From assembly GCA_022820025.1 (NCBI GenBank), contig JAJEGF010000030.1:62001-126000 (forward strand): a DNA stretch of 64,000 nt. Reading direction: 5' to 3'. The translations under genes were made by a program, and so were the position numbers. Below, in pieces: positions 1 through 8,835 of the stretch (position 1 is its first letter; each line of letters begins with the position of its first letter). The DNA is from Chloroflexota bacterium (GTDB lineage Bacteria; Chloroflexota; UBA11872). Below the pieces are notes generated by a model that was not told the DNA's origin, ran no database searches, and saw nothing but the letters and a program-made list of their open reading frames with translations.

Positions 1-1256
1 CCCAGCGACAGGCTGCCGATCACCACGCCTGGCAGGCCATGGCGCAAGTACAAGTCGCCGGTGTGCGTCATGCCGAACGACGTTCGATTGCCCTCCACGC
101 CTCGGAAGGCGCTGCTGACCTGGGGCGAGAACGGCGCCGGCTTGTCCGGCCAGACCGCGCGCGGCACGAACGCAAAGGCGGGAATCAGTGCCAGGTCCGC
201 GCCCGTGACTTCCAGGTCCACGGCGTCGCCGTTCGCCAGGATCGACGCCACGATTTCACCCGAGGTGTGCCGGTTCGCCAGCGTCCGCAGCGCCGCGTGC
301 AGAAACTCGCGCGGGCCGGCCTTGACCAGTTCGCCAGCCAGCGCCAGGGGAGCGGTCGCTAGGCTCGCCGCATCCGTCGGCCGCTCAAGCACGCCCCGGT
401 GGACCCGATCCCGGTAGATCGTTACCGCGCCGAACATCACGACCACCGCCGCCGCAACGGCGAGCGCGAACCGCAAGCCGCCCAGCCGTCGGACCCGGAA
501 GTTGTAGAGCCCCGCCAGGCCCACCAGTAGAAATGCGAACACGTGCTTGGCCCCAAAGGCCACCGTGAACGTCGCCTCGATTGGCGCGATCACCGCAAGC
601 ACCGCCGCTGCAGCTCCAGGCCTTACTCGTTCCCGCCGAAACAAATGGACGCCGGCCAGCAGCACGGCGAACTGGCTGAAGCCGCCGATCTGTAGCAGGA
701 GGTTGAAGTCGTCGGTCAGCCGCTCCTGGAGATCGAGGCTGGCGAACGTAGCTCCCCGATCCAGCAGCAGCACGCCGCGGGCGATCACGCCAACGGCATA
801 GATCAGGCCCACGACCATCCACGGCGTCTGCGCGGGCAAGGCCACTGGTATCTGCGGTATCCGCCCAACCGCGCGTCGCCACCACGGCGCGTAGTAGCCG
901 GCGTACGTCAGCGTCAGCGCCAATATGGCCAGGGCCACCGCCGGCCCCCGCGTGTCGTCGATGTTGACGAAGATGAACGGTTCAGCCAGGTCGCTCCCGG
1001 CCTCGACCAGCAACGTCCGCATGCCGAAGTCGAGAAAGAAGAACAGTCCGATCGGCACGATCGGCTGGAACAGGTCGCCGCGGCTGATCAACGCATGTAC
1101 GGCGGGCGCCAGCGCCAACACCGACAGCACCACGGCCAGCGCGGAAACTGCGGATCCGGCGGGCAACGCGCCAATCAGGAGCGCGGCAGCCGCCCCCGCC
1201 ACCGCGGCGCCCGCGACGGCCAGCAAGGCGACCAGGAGCCGGCTCGAACGGCCCAT
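1..1256 (-). CDS. Wzy/O-antigen polymerase-like membrane protein (partial, C-terminus off the left edge)
   Basis: This frame is open from an ATG at 1254-1256 to the window edge and is missing from the ORF track because it has no stop inside the window. My translation (about 418 residues) begins MGRSSRLLVALLAVAGAAVAG and contains about ten hydrophobic segments (for example VVLSVLALAPAVHAL, GLFFFLDFGMRTLLV, LALTLTYAGYYAP). A more polar segment near the visible end (VPRAVWPDKPAPFSP, then FGMTHTGDLYLRHGLPG) resembles the large loop of O-antigen and oligosaccharide repeat-unit polymerases. It lies on the same strand as the glycosyltransferases at 2405-5363, so a role in surface glycan assembly at the cytoplasmic membrane is likely. 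The family call rests on topology and that loop, not on a decisive motif. Confidence 0.6.
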   Translation of the reverse strand, partial: MGRSSRLLVALLAVAGAAVAGAAAALLIGALPAGSAVSALAVVLSVLALAPAVHALISRGDLFQPIVPIGLFFFLDFGMRTLLVEAGSDLAEPFIFVNIDDTRGPAVALAILALTLTYAGYYAPWWRRAVGRIPQIPVALPAQTPWMVVGLIYAVGVIARGVLLLDRGATFASLDLQERLTDDFNLLLQIGGFSQFAVLLAGVHLFRRERVRPGAAAAVLAVIAPIEATFTVAFGAKHVFAFLLVGLAGLYNFRVRRLGGLRFALAVAAAVVVMFGAVTIYRDRVHRGVLERPTDAASLATAPLALAGELVKAGPREFLHAALRTLANRHTSGEIVASILANGDAVDLEVTGADLALIPAFAFVPRAVWPDKPAPFSPQVSSAFRGVEGNRTSFGMTHTGDLYLRHGLPGVVIGSLSL

Positions 1257-1330
1257 GCCTAGAGTCGGCGCACGGCGCCGACCAATGACGTCCGCCCGGC
1301 GTGCACGCACCAGCGGGCGCCTCCTCGGAG

Positions 1331-2344
1331 CTAGGCCATTCGCTCCGCTTGCTCGCGCGAGATCTCGTGACGCAGCGGCTCACCGGCAACGTGGCGGGCG
1401 ATCTCGTCCACCATCCGGCCCATCTGCCGCGCTCGCGTTTCCAGCGTGAAACCGGCGATGTGGGGCGTGAGGACCGCGTTGGGCAGATCCCGGAACGGCG
1501 AGTCGGCCGGCAACGGCTCCTCGTCGAACACGTCCAGCACCGCATCGACATTCCCGGCGGCCAATACGTCGAGCAGCGCGTCCTGGTCCACCAGCCAGGC
1601 CCGCGCGCAGTTGACGAACAGCGCCCCCGGCTTCATCAGGTCCAGTTCCCGCCGTCCGATCATGTGGTGCGTCTCGGGCAGGATCGGCGCGTGCAGGGTC
1701 ACCACGTCGCTGGTGCGCATCAGCGTGTCCAGGTCCGCCAGTTGCACGCCCAGGTCGGCGGCCCCCTGCTCGTCGACAAACGGGTCGTAAAGCACCACGT
1801 CGGGCGTGAAGGCCCGCAGCAACGGGATCACGCGGCGCCCAACCATGCTGGCGGCAACCACGCCCACCCGTCGCTCGGCCAGCAATCCGCCGACGTTGGA
1901 ACCGCCGCTGGATTGTTTCCAGCCGCCGGCTCTCAGCGTCTCCTGGTGACCGATATATCCGCGCAGCCCCAGCAGGATGGCCCCAATGGTGTACTCCGCC
2001 ACCGCTTCGGCAATCACGTCCGCCGCATGGGTCACGCGGATTCCGTTGACCCAGGCCGACTCGTCCACGTAGGGACGGACGGAGCCGGCGGCGTGCGCCA
2101 CGATCTCCAGGTTCGGTGCGGCGGCTAGCGCCGCCAGGTCCAGCTTGGGACTGCCCCAACCGGTAATGACGGCCCGCACGTCGGGATCCAGGTGCTCCAT
2201 CAGGTCGTCCTGCGTCCAGGGTTCGTCGCCGTCGTTGCTGACCACGTGGGCGGCCAGCGTTTCCAGGCGGGCCTCGTCCTCGGGTTTCAGGGTCATCTCG
2301 CGCAGCGGCCGGTGCACGGTGACCACGATCGTTCCGGTAGCCAT
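1331..2344 (-). CDS. D-isomer-specific 2-hydroxyacid dehydrogenase-like protein
   Basis: The 337-residue length and layout match NAD-dependent D-2-hydroxyacid or phosphoglycerate dehydrogenases. The catalytic residues are recognisable: the Arg in NCARAWLVD (about residue 246), the Glu in FDEEPLP (about 277) and the His in LTPHIAGFT (about 299). The cofactor-ribose Asp is present in VVLYDPFVD. The dinucleotide-binding loop is odd: the usual GxGxxG is VGVVAASMVGRR, so two of the three glycines are Ala and Ser. It follows the polysaccharide genes on the same strand with a 60-bp gap. The substrate is unknown. The altered loop suggests a diverged clade rather than a housekeeping SerA. Confidence 0.85.
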   Translation of the reverse strand: MATGTIVVTVHRPLREMTLKPEDEARLETLAAHVVSNDGDEPWTQDDLMEHLDPDVRAVITGWGSPKLDLAALAAAPNLEIVAHAAGSVRPYVDESAWVNGIRVTHAADVIAEAVAEYTIGAILLGLRGYIGHQETLRAGGWKQSSGGSNVGGLLAERRVGVVAASMVGRRVIPLLRAFTPDVVLYDPFVDEQGAADLGVQLADLDTLMRTSDVVTLHAPILPETHHMIGRRELDLMKPGALFVNCARAWLVDQDALLDVLAAGNVDAVLDVFDEEPLPADSPFRDLPNAVLTPHIAGFTLETRARQMGRMVDEIARHVAGEPLRHEISREQAERMA

Positions 2345-2404
2345 GGGGCGGCGTTCACTTCCTCGGCGTGGGGTGGCGCAACATACCGCGCGGACGGGAA
2401 GCGC

Positions 2405-3574
2405 TCATTCCGTGGCCGCCACCGTGGCGTAGATTTCGCCCAACGCCCGCGCCGTTCGATCCCAGCGAAAGCGTCGAGCCAGCGCCAGTCCGGCAGCCTG
2501 CGCGCTGCGGCGCCTCTCGTCGTCCTTCAGCAGCCGCGCCGCGGCTGCCGCCAGCCCGCGCGTGTCCGTGGCGTTCGCCTGCAGGGCGGCGTCCCCGGCG
2601 GTCTCGCGAAACGCGGCGCAGTCCGAGGTGACCGCCGGCGTTCCGCAGGCCATGGCCTCCAGCGCCGGCCAGCCAAAGCCCTCCCAGTGCGACGGGGTCA
2701 GCAGGACCTGGCAGCAGGCATAGAGCGCGGGAAGGTCCGGCTCGGGCATATAGCCGGTTTCCGCGATCCGCGATTCCAACCCCAGGCTTCGCGCCAGCCG
2801 CCACTGGTCCGTGGTCAGGCGCTGGCCTGCTTTGACGAAGCCGCAGTCGACGTCGTGCGTTTGGCGCAGGGCGTGCACGACCCGCAGCGCGCCCTCGATG
2901 TTCTTGTAGGCATCGGCGCCTCCGACGTGCAGCAGCAACGGGATCTCCGGCAGCTCCAGCCGTTCACGAAGCCGGGCCACGCGCTCCGCCGCCGGAGCGC
3001 GAAAATGGTCCGCCACACCGCTGTGCACCACCTGCACCCGCGCCGGGTCGCAGTCCAGGTACCGCTGCACGTCGTCGGCCGTGGCCTGGCTGACGCAGAC
3101 GACGCGGGCGGCCCGCCGGAGATGGCGAACGGCATAGCGAAAGGCCGTGAGAGCGACGCGCGACGTTCGCGCGCCCGGAATCCGACCGTCGGCCATGCGC
3201 AGCAGCATCAGGTCGTGACAGGTCACCACCGTGCGCCGTGGCCCCAGCGTGGCTGCCAGGTGGGCGTACGAGTGGTCCACGATGTGATGCACGGTGGCCG
3301 ATTCGCCGGACACTCGGCGTGGGTAATCCGCGTAGCGCACCCGGTATTTGCCCACGTTCTCGGCCAGGCGTCCGAATGGGCTGTCGTCATGCTCCGGCCA
3401 TGGGGGCGGTGTCACCGTGTGCACGTTCAGCGGCGGGTCCAGGTACCGCAGCGCCCGCTCCAGCGTCCGGCCATAGCGGTCCATCGAGGGCCGGCACTCG
3501 CTGGGATTCACGAGATAGAGGTTGACGCGCGGCCGCGCCCTGGAACCCTCATCCGATGGCCGCTGCGCGCTCAT
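2405..3574 (-). CDS. GT4-family glycosyltransferase
   Basis: GT-B fold retaining glycosyltransferase. The C-terminal nucleotide-sugar site is clear: HWEGFGWPALEAMACGTPAVTSD carries the E-x7-E motif, and LLLHVGGADAYKNIEGAL is the GT4 signature that opens the C-terminal domain. The N-terminal half holds an acceptor-domain motif, HHIVDHSYAHLAATLG. The ORF track starts at 3598, but I prefer the ATG at 3574 because it makes an ATGA overlap with the upstream methyltransferase stop, implying translational coupling; the protein is then 389 residues. With the methyltransferase and the second GT4 it forms one operon, probably for a cell-surface or extracellular glycan. Donor and acceptor cannot be read from sequence. 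Confidence 0.9.
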   Translation of the reverse strand: MSAQRPSDEGSRARPRVNLYLVNPSECRPSMDRYGRTLERALRYLDPPLNVHTVTPPPWPEHDDSPFGRLAENVGKYRVRYADYPRRVSGESATVHHIVDHSYAHLAATLGPRRTVVTCHDLMLLRMADGRIPGARTSRVALTAFRYAVRHLRRAARVVCVSQATADDVQRYLDCDPARVQVVHSGVADHFRAPAAERVARLRERLELPEIPLLLHVGGADAYKNIEGALRVVHALRQTHDVDCGFVKAGQRLTTDQWRLARSLGLESRIAETGYMPEPDLPALYACCQVLLTPSHWEGFGWPALEAMACGTPAVTSDCAAFRETAGDAALQANATDTRGLAAAAARLLKDDERRRSAQAAGLALARRFRWDRTARALGEIYATVAATE

Positions 3575-4203
3575 GGCTTGCGTGCCAGGACTTCCCAACT
3601 GGCTGCCCAGACCTGATTCAGCACCGGCAGCCGCAGCAGCCAGGGCGCGGCCCTGATCAGTCCCAGCTGCGCCGCCAGCGGTAGTGGGCCCATGCGATCC
3701 ACCCGCTCTACCTCGAATCCGGCGTCCAGGAACAGCTGGCGAACCGCCGCGCGGGTGAAGCCACGGCGGTGCGTGTAGTCGTTCCAGACCACGCGCGGCC
3801 GCGCCATCGGAACCGACGCCAGCGCCAACCCGCCGGGCCGCAGTACCGAGTGCATCTCGCGCACGGCGTCCCAGGGACGGTCCAGGTGTTCCAGCACGTC
3901 CCTGGCAATCACAGCGTCGAACCGCCTGCGCGGAAACGGCAGCCGCCGTCCCTCGTCGGCATCCCAGGCCACGACTCGGCCGTATCGACCGGCGCGTTCA
4001 AGAGCCCCGCGGTCGTGATCGACTCCGATCACGCGCACGCCGCACGGCGCCGCCCGCGAGACGCCGCCTGGTCCGCAGCCCAGGTCCAGCACCAGCCAGA
4101 CGGACCCCAGGCGTCGAAAGTACTCGCGCACGAGTTGGGGCGGCGCCCCGGTTCCCCGGTAGTACGCGCGCTTGCGAACCGGCGGCGCCGACTGGCCGTT
4201 CAT
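3571..4203 (-). CDS. Class I SAM-dependent methyltransferase
   Basis: Rossmann-like methyltransferase of about 210 residues. Motif I is LVLDLGCGPGGVS, the acidic residue ending strand beta-2 is in VIGVDHD, and motif IV is FDAVIARDVLEHLDRPWDAV, a Methyltransf_11-type pattern. The following LRPGGLALASVP is the usual post-motif strand. The track start at 4248 would overlap the upstream gene by 49 bp. The ATG at 4203 instead gives an ATGA overlap with the upstream glycosyltransferase stop and is preferred. It sits between two GT4 genes, so methylation of a sugar or lipid-linked glycan intermediate is the natural inference, but the substrate is not identifiable. Confidence 0.88.
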   Translation of the reverse strand: MNGQSAPPVRKRAYYRGTGAPPQLVREYFRRLGSVWLVLDLGCGPGGVSRAAPCGVRVIGVDHDRGALERAGRYGRVVAWDADEGRRLPFPRRRFDAVIARDVLEHLDRPWDAVREMHSVLRPGGLALASVPMARPRVVWNDYTHRRGFTRAAVRQLFLDAGFEVERVDRMGPLPLAAQLGLIRAAPWLLRLPVLNQVWAASWEVLARKP

Positions 4204-5363
4204 GGATCGCGGCGTTTCGCCGGCCGGGTGCGGACTTGCTTCAGGCATCCCGCCAACCGTCGCGCCACCACCGCGTGCGTGAAATGGCGTTGGACACGGA
4301 CCCGACCTCGCGCGGCCAGATGTTCGCGCAAGTCGGAGTCCTCGATCAGGCGCTGCAAGGCGGCTCGCAGCCGCCCGACGTCGCGCTCCGGAACTACGAT
4401 GCCGGCATTGCCGATCACGTGCGGAATCTCGCCGGAGTCCGTCCCCACCACCGGGCAGCCCGCCGCCATGGCCTCGATCAGCACGTGCCCGAACTGCTCG
4501 GCCCAGTCCGCGGTCGCATGGGACGGCAGAACGAGTGCGTCCAGCGCGGCCAATAGGGCGCTTACCCGGTAGTGGTCGGCGTCCTCGACCAGCCTCAGTC
4601 GCCCGGATAACGCTGCGTGTCTGAAGCGCATCTTCAACGCATCGCCCAATGGTCCCCGGCCAACCGCCAGGAACGTCCAGTCAAGATGCCCAAGCCCAAC
4701 CAGCGCCTCCGCCAGGTCCAGCACCCCCTTTTCGGGGATCAGTCGCCCGGCAAAGCCGAGGACAACGCCGGACAGCCCCAATTCGCGTCGTACCCGCCGC
4801 CGGGTCTGATCCGGCCGATCCGGCGGATCGACGCCGACCTGTGGCATGCGATGGATCGGGTGGCCGAAACCTGATGCGCGCAGTTGCTCGCAGGCCGCCT
4901 GGTTCCCGGCAAAGGCCGCTCGGGCCGCGCGCAGCGCACCGCGCTCCAGAATGCGCAGCGGCAGCGTCCATCGACGGTTGGGCGGGCTGCCCCAAGTGAA
5001 GAACGTGAACGTCGGACACCCCGGCAACAGCCGGGCCAGCCAGCGGCCCTGCAGGGCCAGCAGCGAGTGCGGCTCCTGCTCGACCAGCACGACCTCCGGC
5101 CGGAAACGCCTGGCCGCCGGCAGAAGCCGCGGGTCCACGTGAAAGGTCAGCGTGCCGTGCCCGCGAAACAGCGCCCGAGCGACGTGCAAGCGCACGCGGG
5201 AATGCGCCGGCGGCTCCGGGTTCACGAGTCCGAAGTGCGGATCCAGCCAGCCGTTCGGGACCGCCAGCAGGGCCGCATGCCCCGGCGACAGGTCGGCGAA
5301 CGCTTCCCACTTCCGCTGGTTGAATCGCCGCAGGTAGGTATGACTCAGCACCAGCACGCGCAC
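4200..5363 (-). CDS. GT4-family glycosyltransferase
   Basis: A 387-residue GT-B glycosyltransferase and first gene of the ATGA-coupled trio. The N-terminus MRVLVLSHTYLRRFNQRKWEAF is a typical beta-1/loop acceptor region. The C-terminal domain begins at VVLGFAGRLIPEKGVLDLAEAL (the GR-x-x-x-EKG signature), and AEQFGHVLIEAMAAGCPVVGTDSGEIPHV contains the E-x7-E motif and the donor-phosphate loop. EHLAARGRVRVQRHFTHAVVARRL is the usual C-terminal helix. It probably builds a surface polysaccharide together with its neighbours. It is transcribed away from recQ, so the 265-bp gap 5364-5628 should hold divergent promoters, although I see no convincing -35/-10 pair there. Confidence 0.9.
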   Translation of the reverse strand: MRVLVLSHTYLRRFNQRKWEAFADLSPGHAALLAVPNGWLDPHFGLVNPEPPAHSRVRLHVARALFRGHGTLTFHVDPRLLPAARRFRPEVVLVEQEPHSLLALQGRWLARLLPGCPTFTFFTWGSPPNRRWTLPLRILERGALRAARAAFAGNQAACEQLRASGFGHPIHRMPQVGVDPPDRPDQTRRRVRRELGLSGVVLGFAGRLIPEKGVLDLAEALVGLGHLDWTFLAVGRGPLGDALKMRFRHAALSGRLRLVEDADHYRVSALLAALDALVLPSHATADWAEQFGHVLIEAMAAGCPVVGTDSGEIPHVIGNAGIVVPERDVGRLRAALQRLIEDSDLREHLAARGRVRVQRHFTHAVVARRLAGCLKQVRTRPAKRRDP

Positions 5364-5628
5364 CCGCCGCCACCCTTCCCTACGCCGGGTGGCTGCGTGT
5401 GAACCTAACCGGAACCGGCGCGCTCGAGACTTCGTGAGTACTGCGTCTCGGCCCGCCGTGGGAAAATGCGCGCGCGTAGCGCGCCCCGCCGCGCAGCGCC
5501 CATACGGTAGCGGTCTTGTGCCCGTTCTGTCTCCGGCGGGCTGTCGGAGATGCAGAGCAGGCAGGGCTGGCGGAGCGCGCCCGGGCTCGAATCATCGCGG
5601 GAGACCCTGAACGAGCGGCTGGCCAGCC

Positions 5629-7842
5629 ATGCGAACGCCCGATATCCACGATCTGCTGAAAACCCGCTTCGGCTACGACGAGTTCCGCCCGCTCCAGGCC
5701 GAAATCATCCAAACCGTGCTCGATGGGCGCGACGCCCTGGTGCTGATGCCCACCGGCGGCGGGAAGTCTCTCTGCTACCAGCTACCCGCCCTGTGCCTGG
5801 ACGGTTTGACGTTGGTGGTTTCGCCCCTGATCGCCCTCATGAAGGACCAGGTGGATGCCCTGCGCGCCAATGGCGTGGCGGCGGCCTTCGTCAACAGCAC
5901 GGTCCCGCCGCACGAAGCTCGCGGCACGCTGGCGGAGGGCAGGGCGGGCCGCCTGAAGATCCTCTACATCGCCCCGGAACGCCTGGCCGTTCCGGGATTC
6001 CGTGAGTTTCTTGGGTCAGTTGACGTCAGCCAGATCGCGATCGACGAAGCCCACTGTATTTCCGAGTGGGGCCACGACTTCCGTCCCGACTATCGGAACC
6101 TGCACGTGTTGCGCGAGCGCTTTCCCGCCGCGCCCGTCATGGCCCTTACCGCCACGGCCACCGCCCAGGTCCGGGACGACATCGTGAGGCAATTGGCGAT
6201 CCCGCAAGCACGGCAGTTCGTGGCCAGCTTTGACCGCCAGAATCTGACCTATCTCGTCCGCCCCAAGCGCGGGGCCTACGAGGCGCTGCTCAATCTCCTT
6301 CGACAGCATGCCGACGGCTCGGCCATCGTCTACTGCCTCTCCCGCCAGAACACCGAGGACCTGGCGGCGGACCTCGGCGACGAGGGCATCCAGGCGCTGC
6401 CCTACCACGCCGGCCTCGATCCGGCCGTTCGTCGAACGACCCAGGAACGGTTCATCCGGGACGAAGTCCGGGTTGTCACGGCGACCATTGCCTTCGGCAT
6501 GGGCATCGACAAGCCGGACGTGCGGTTGATCGTTCACTACCACCTGCCCAAGACCCTGGAGGGCTATTACCAGGAAACGGGACGCGCCGGCCGCGACGGG
6601 CTGCCCAGTACCTGTGTGCTTTTCTTCGGAGCGTCGGACCGGCACGCGCTGACCGGCTTCATTGAGCAGATCGAAGACGAATCCGAGCGCGCGCGCGCTC
6701 GGCACAAGCTGCAGCGAATGATCAGATACAGCCAGCTGCAGACCTGCCGCCGTGCGTACCTGCTTGACTACTTCGGCGAGGCCTACGACCACACGGCCTG
6801 CGGGAGCTGCGATGTTTGCCTCAGCGAGCGCGAGGAGTTCGACGCCACGGAAATCGCCCAGAAACTCCTCTCGGCCATCATCCGCACCGGCGAACGCTTC
6901 GGCGCCGCGCATGTGATCCAGGTCCTGCGGGGCGGGCGTGGGCGTCGACTGCGGGAATCGGGGCACCACCGCCTGTCGGTGCATGGCATCGCCCGCGACT
7001 ATGAACGGGACGAACTGCACGACATCGTGAGCCTGCTGGAAGACGCGGGGCTGGTCGGACGAAGCGCCGACCGCTACCGGTCCCTCGCCGTGACTCCGAG
7101 CGGCCGCGATTTCTTGCGCCGGCGCGAGCCGCTGACGCTCACCCGCGTCAAGCCGCTGGAGGACGATGCTCCCCAGCCCCGGCCCGGGCTCGATCACCTG
7201 GACTTCGACCGTGGCTTGTTCGACCGCCTGCGCGACCTGCGTTGGCGGCTGGCGCAGGCCCGAAATGTTCCGCCCTACGTGATCTTCGGCGACCGGTCGC
7301 TCCAGGAAATGGCCTGTTATCTCCCGCAGAGTCGGGAGGCGTTCTCAGGCATATCCGGCGTCGGCCGGGTGAAGCTGAACGAATTCGCCGACGACTTTCT
7401 GACCGTCATCCGCGACTACGCCGAACCTCTCGGATTGACGGAGCGTCCAAGAAAAACGGGGCGGACGCGGCGTGACCGCGCGACACGACGCCAGGGTTCG
7501 ACCTACCGCCAGACGCTGGACCTCCTGCTGGGCGGTCTGTCGATATCCGAGGTCAGCGAGCGACGGCAACTGACCGAAGCCACCATCATGTCTCACCTGG
7601 AACGCTTAATCGCCTCCGGCGAAACACTGCCGCTCGAGCGCGAACTACCGCCTCACGAGCGATTGACCCGCATAGAGCGGGCGTTTGCCGACGCGAGATC
7701 GTGGAATCTCACGCCGGTCAGGGATCTACTGGGCGACGACTTCTCCTACCAGGAACTACGGCTCGTGCGCGCCTGGCTGGACCAGCAAGGCCGAATGCCG
7801 GGTGACGGCTCGGACAGCAACGCCGAACGGCCGCCGGCCTGA
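5629..7842 (+). CDS. recQ: ATP-dependent DNA helicase RecQ
   Basis: 3'-5' SF2 helicase of recombination and replication repair. Walker A is MPTGGGKSLCYQLPA (about residues 39-53), the DExH box with aromatic-rich loop is IDEAHCISEWGHDFRPDY (about 146), and motif VI is QETGRAGRDGLPS (about 316). The zinc-binding cluster CRRAYLLDYFGE...CGSCDVC (about 369-394), the RQC winged helix, and an HRDC domain (about 520-595, FGDRSLQEMACYLP) follow. At 737 residues it is longer than the roughly 610-residue E. coli protein. The extra C-terminus (YRQTLDLLLGGLSISEVSERRQLTEATIMSHLERLI) looks like the helix-turn-helix domain seen at the end of Firmicutes and Chloroflexi RecQ. The ATG at 5629 gives the canonical N-terminus. 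Confidence 0.97.
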   Translation: MRTPDIHDLLKTRFGYDEFRPLQAEIIQTVLDGRDALVLMPTGGGKSLCYQLPALCLDGLTLVVSPLIALMKDQVDALRANGVAAAFVNSTVPPHEARGTLAEGRAGRLKILYIAPERLAVPGFREFLGSVDVSQIAIDEAHCISEWGHDFRPDYRNLHVLRERFPAAPVMALTATATAQVRDDIVRQLAIPQARQFVASFDRQNLTYLVRPKRGAYEALLNLLRQHADGSAIVYCLSRQNTEDLAADLGDEGIQALPYHAGLDPAVRRTTQERFIRDEVRVVTATIAFGMGIDKPDVRLIVHYHLPKTLEGYYQETGRAGRDGLPSTCVLFFGASDRHALTGFIEQIEDESERARARHKLQRMIRYSQLQTCRRAYLLDYFGEAYDHTACGSCDVCLSEREEFDATEIAQKLLSAIIRTGERFGAAHVIQVLRGGRGRRLRESGHHRLSVHGIARDYERDELHDIVSLLEDAGLVGRSADRYRSLAVTPSGRDFLRRREPLTLTRVKPLEDDAPQPRPGLDHLDFDRGLFDRLRDLRWRLAQARNVPPYVIFGDRSLQEMACYLPQSREAFSGISGVGRVKLNEFADDFLTVIRDYAEPLGLTERPRKTGRTRRDRATRRQGSTYRQTLDLLLGGLSISEVSERRQLTEATIMSHLERLIASGETLPLERELPPHERLTRIERAFADARSWNLTPVRDLLGDDFSYQELRLVRAWLDQQGRMPGDGSDSNAERPPA

Positions 7843-7907
7843 CGCACGGGATTCGCCATTCGTGCGAAGCTCGGGGCGGACGACCCGCCGCCCCGGTTGA
7901 CGACACG

Positions 7908-8750
7908 ATGACCGACCTGCTGGAAGACGAATTTGGCGACATCATCGGCAAGGCCCGGTTTGGCCTGAACCTCTCGGCGGAGGACGTCGCCGGCCAGGTC
8001 GGCATCTCAACCGACGACCTCCAGGTGCTGGAGGACTGCGCTCGCAGCCCGACCACGGCTGAGAACGACGCCCTGGCGGCGCTGCTGAACCTGGACCCGG
8101 TGCGCCTGCTGGCCGTTGCCCGGGACGCCTACGTGCCCGACCCGGTGCCGCTGGACCACGGCGGCGCGAGCATCCGCGTCATTCCCTATCCACCCATGCG
8201 CGTCTATCAGTACGTGGTCGGGGACGTCCAAACCGGCCAGGCCGTCGTCGTCGATCCCGGCGCCGTGCCGGACCGGATCCTGGGCGTTCTGGCCGACGAA
8301 GCATGGACGGCGGCCGCAGTCCTCGTTACCCACGCGGACGCCGATCACATCGACGCGCTACCGGCGATTCACGAGGCGCTGAACGTCCCTATCTGGGTCC
8401 ACCCGAACGAACGGCCGCGGCTGCCCGCACTCGAAGGAGCCGACATCCGCACCTACGACCACGGCCAGCGGTTCCAGGCCGGGCCGTTCGAGATCGAAGC
8501 CCGCCGCACGCCTGGACACGCACCGGGGCATTCCTCGCTGGTGCTGCGCGACCTGGTGCTGGTCGGCGACGCCATGTTCGCCGGCTCCCTGGGACGAACC
8601 TCGCTGGGTCCGGCGTACTACGCCGGGCATCTGGCAGCCGTTCGCTCCCAGCTCCTGTCGTTGCCGGCGGCCACGCGTTTGTTTCCCGGCCACGGACCGC
8701 CAACAACGGTCGGCGAGGAGCTGGCGAACAACCCCTTCTTCGCATCGTGA
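7908..8750 (+). CDS. Metallo-beta-lactamase-fold hydrolase with N-terminal XRE-like HTH
   Basis: This 280-residue protein has two parts. Residues about 10-70 (FGDIIGKARFGLNLSAEDVAGQVGISTDDLQVLEDCARSPTTAENDALAALL) read as a lambda-repressor/XRE-type helix-turn-helix. Residues about 85-275 are a glyoxalase-II-like metallo-beta-lactamase domain: VLVTHADADHIDAL (the HxHxDH motif with the first spacer His replaced by Asp), RRTPGHAPGHSSL, LVGDAMFAGSLGR and LFPGHGPPT supply the remaining metal ligands. Family members cleave thioesters or oxidise persulfides, and the fused HTH could tie the enzyme to DNA binding. It is 65 bp downstream of recQ and possibly cotranscribed. The exact reaction is unknown. 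Confidence 0.85.
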   Translation: MTDLLEDEFGDIIGKARFGLNLSAEDVAGQVGISTDDLQVLEDCARSPTTAENDALAALLNLDPVRLLAVARDAYVPDPVPLDHGGASIRVIPYPPMRVYQYVVGDVQTGQAVVVDPGAVPDRILGVLADEAWTAAAVLVTHADADHIDALPAIHEALNVPIWVHPNERPRLPALEGADIRTYDHGQRFQAGPFEIEARRTPGHAPGHSSLVLRDLVLVGDAMFAGSLGRTSLGPAYYAGHLAAVRSQLLSLPAATRLFPGHGPPTTVGEELANNPFFAS

Positions 8751-8835
8751 GCCGGGAATAGCCGAACTTCCCCTAAATAGGCGAGAATAGGCGGCGCGCT
8801 CCAGCGACGGGTTGTCTGCGGCTACGAGCCCCCCA

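Noticed and set aside
5131-5144. TCCACGTGAAAG, half of a parS-like palindrome
   Set aside because: Only one half matches and it lies inside the glycosyltransferase coding sequence; likely chance.
5520-5610. tRNA-like T-loop (GGCTCGAATC) in the gap before recQ
   Set aside because: No matching acceptor, D or anticodon arms.
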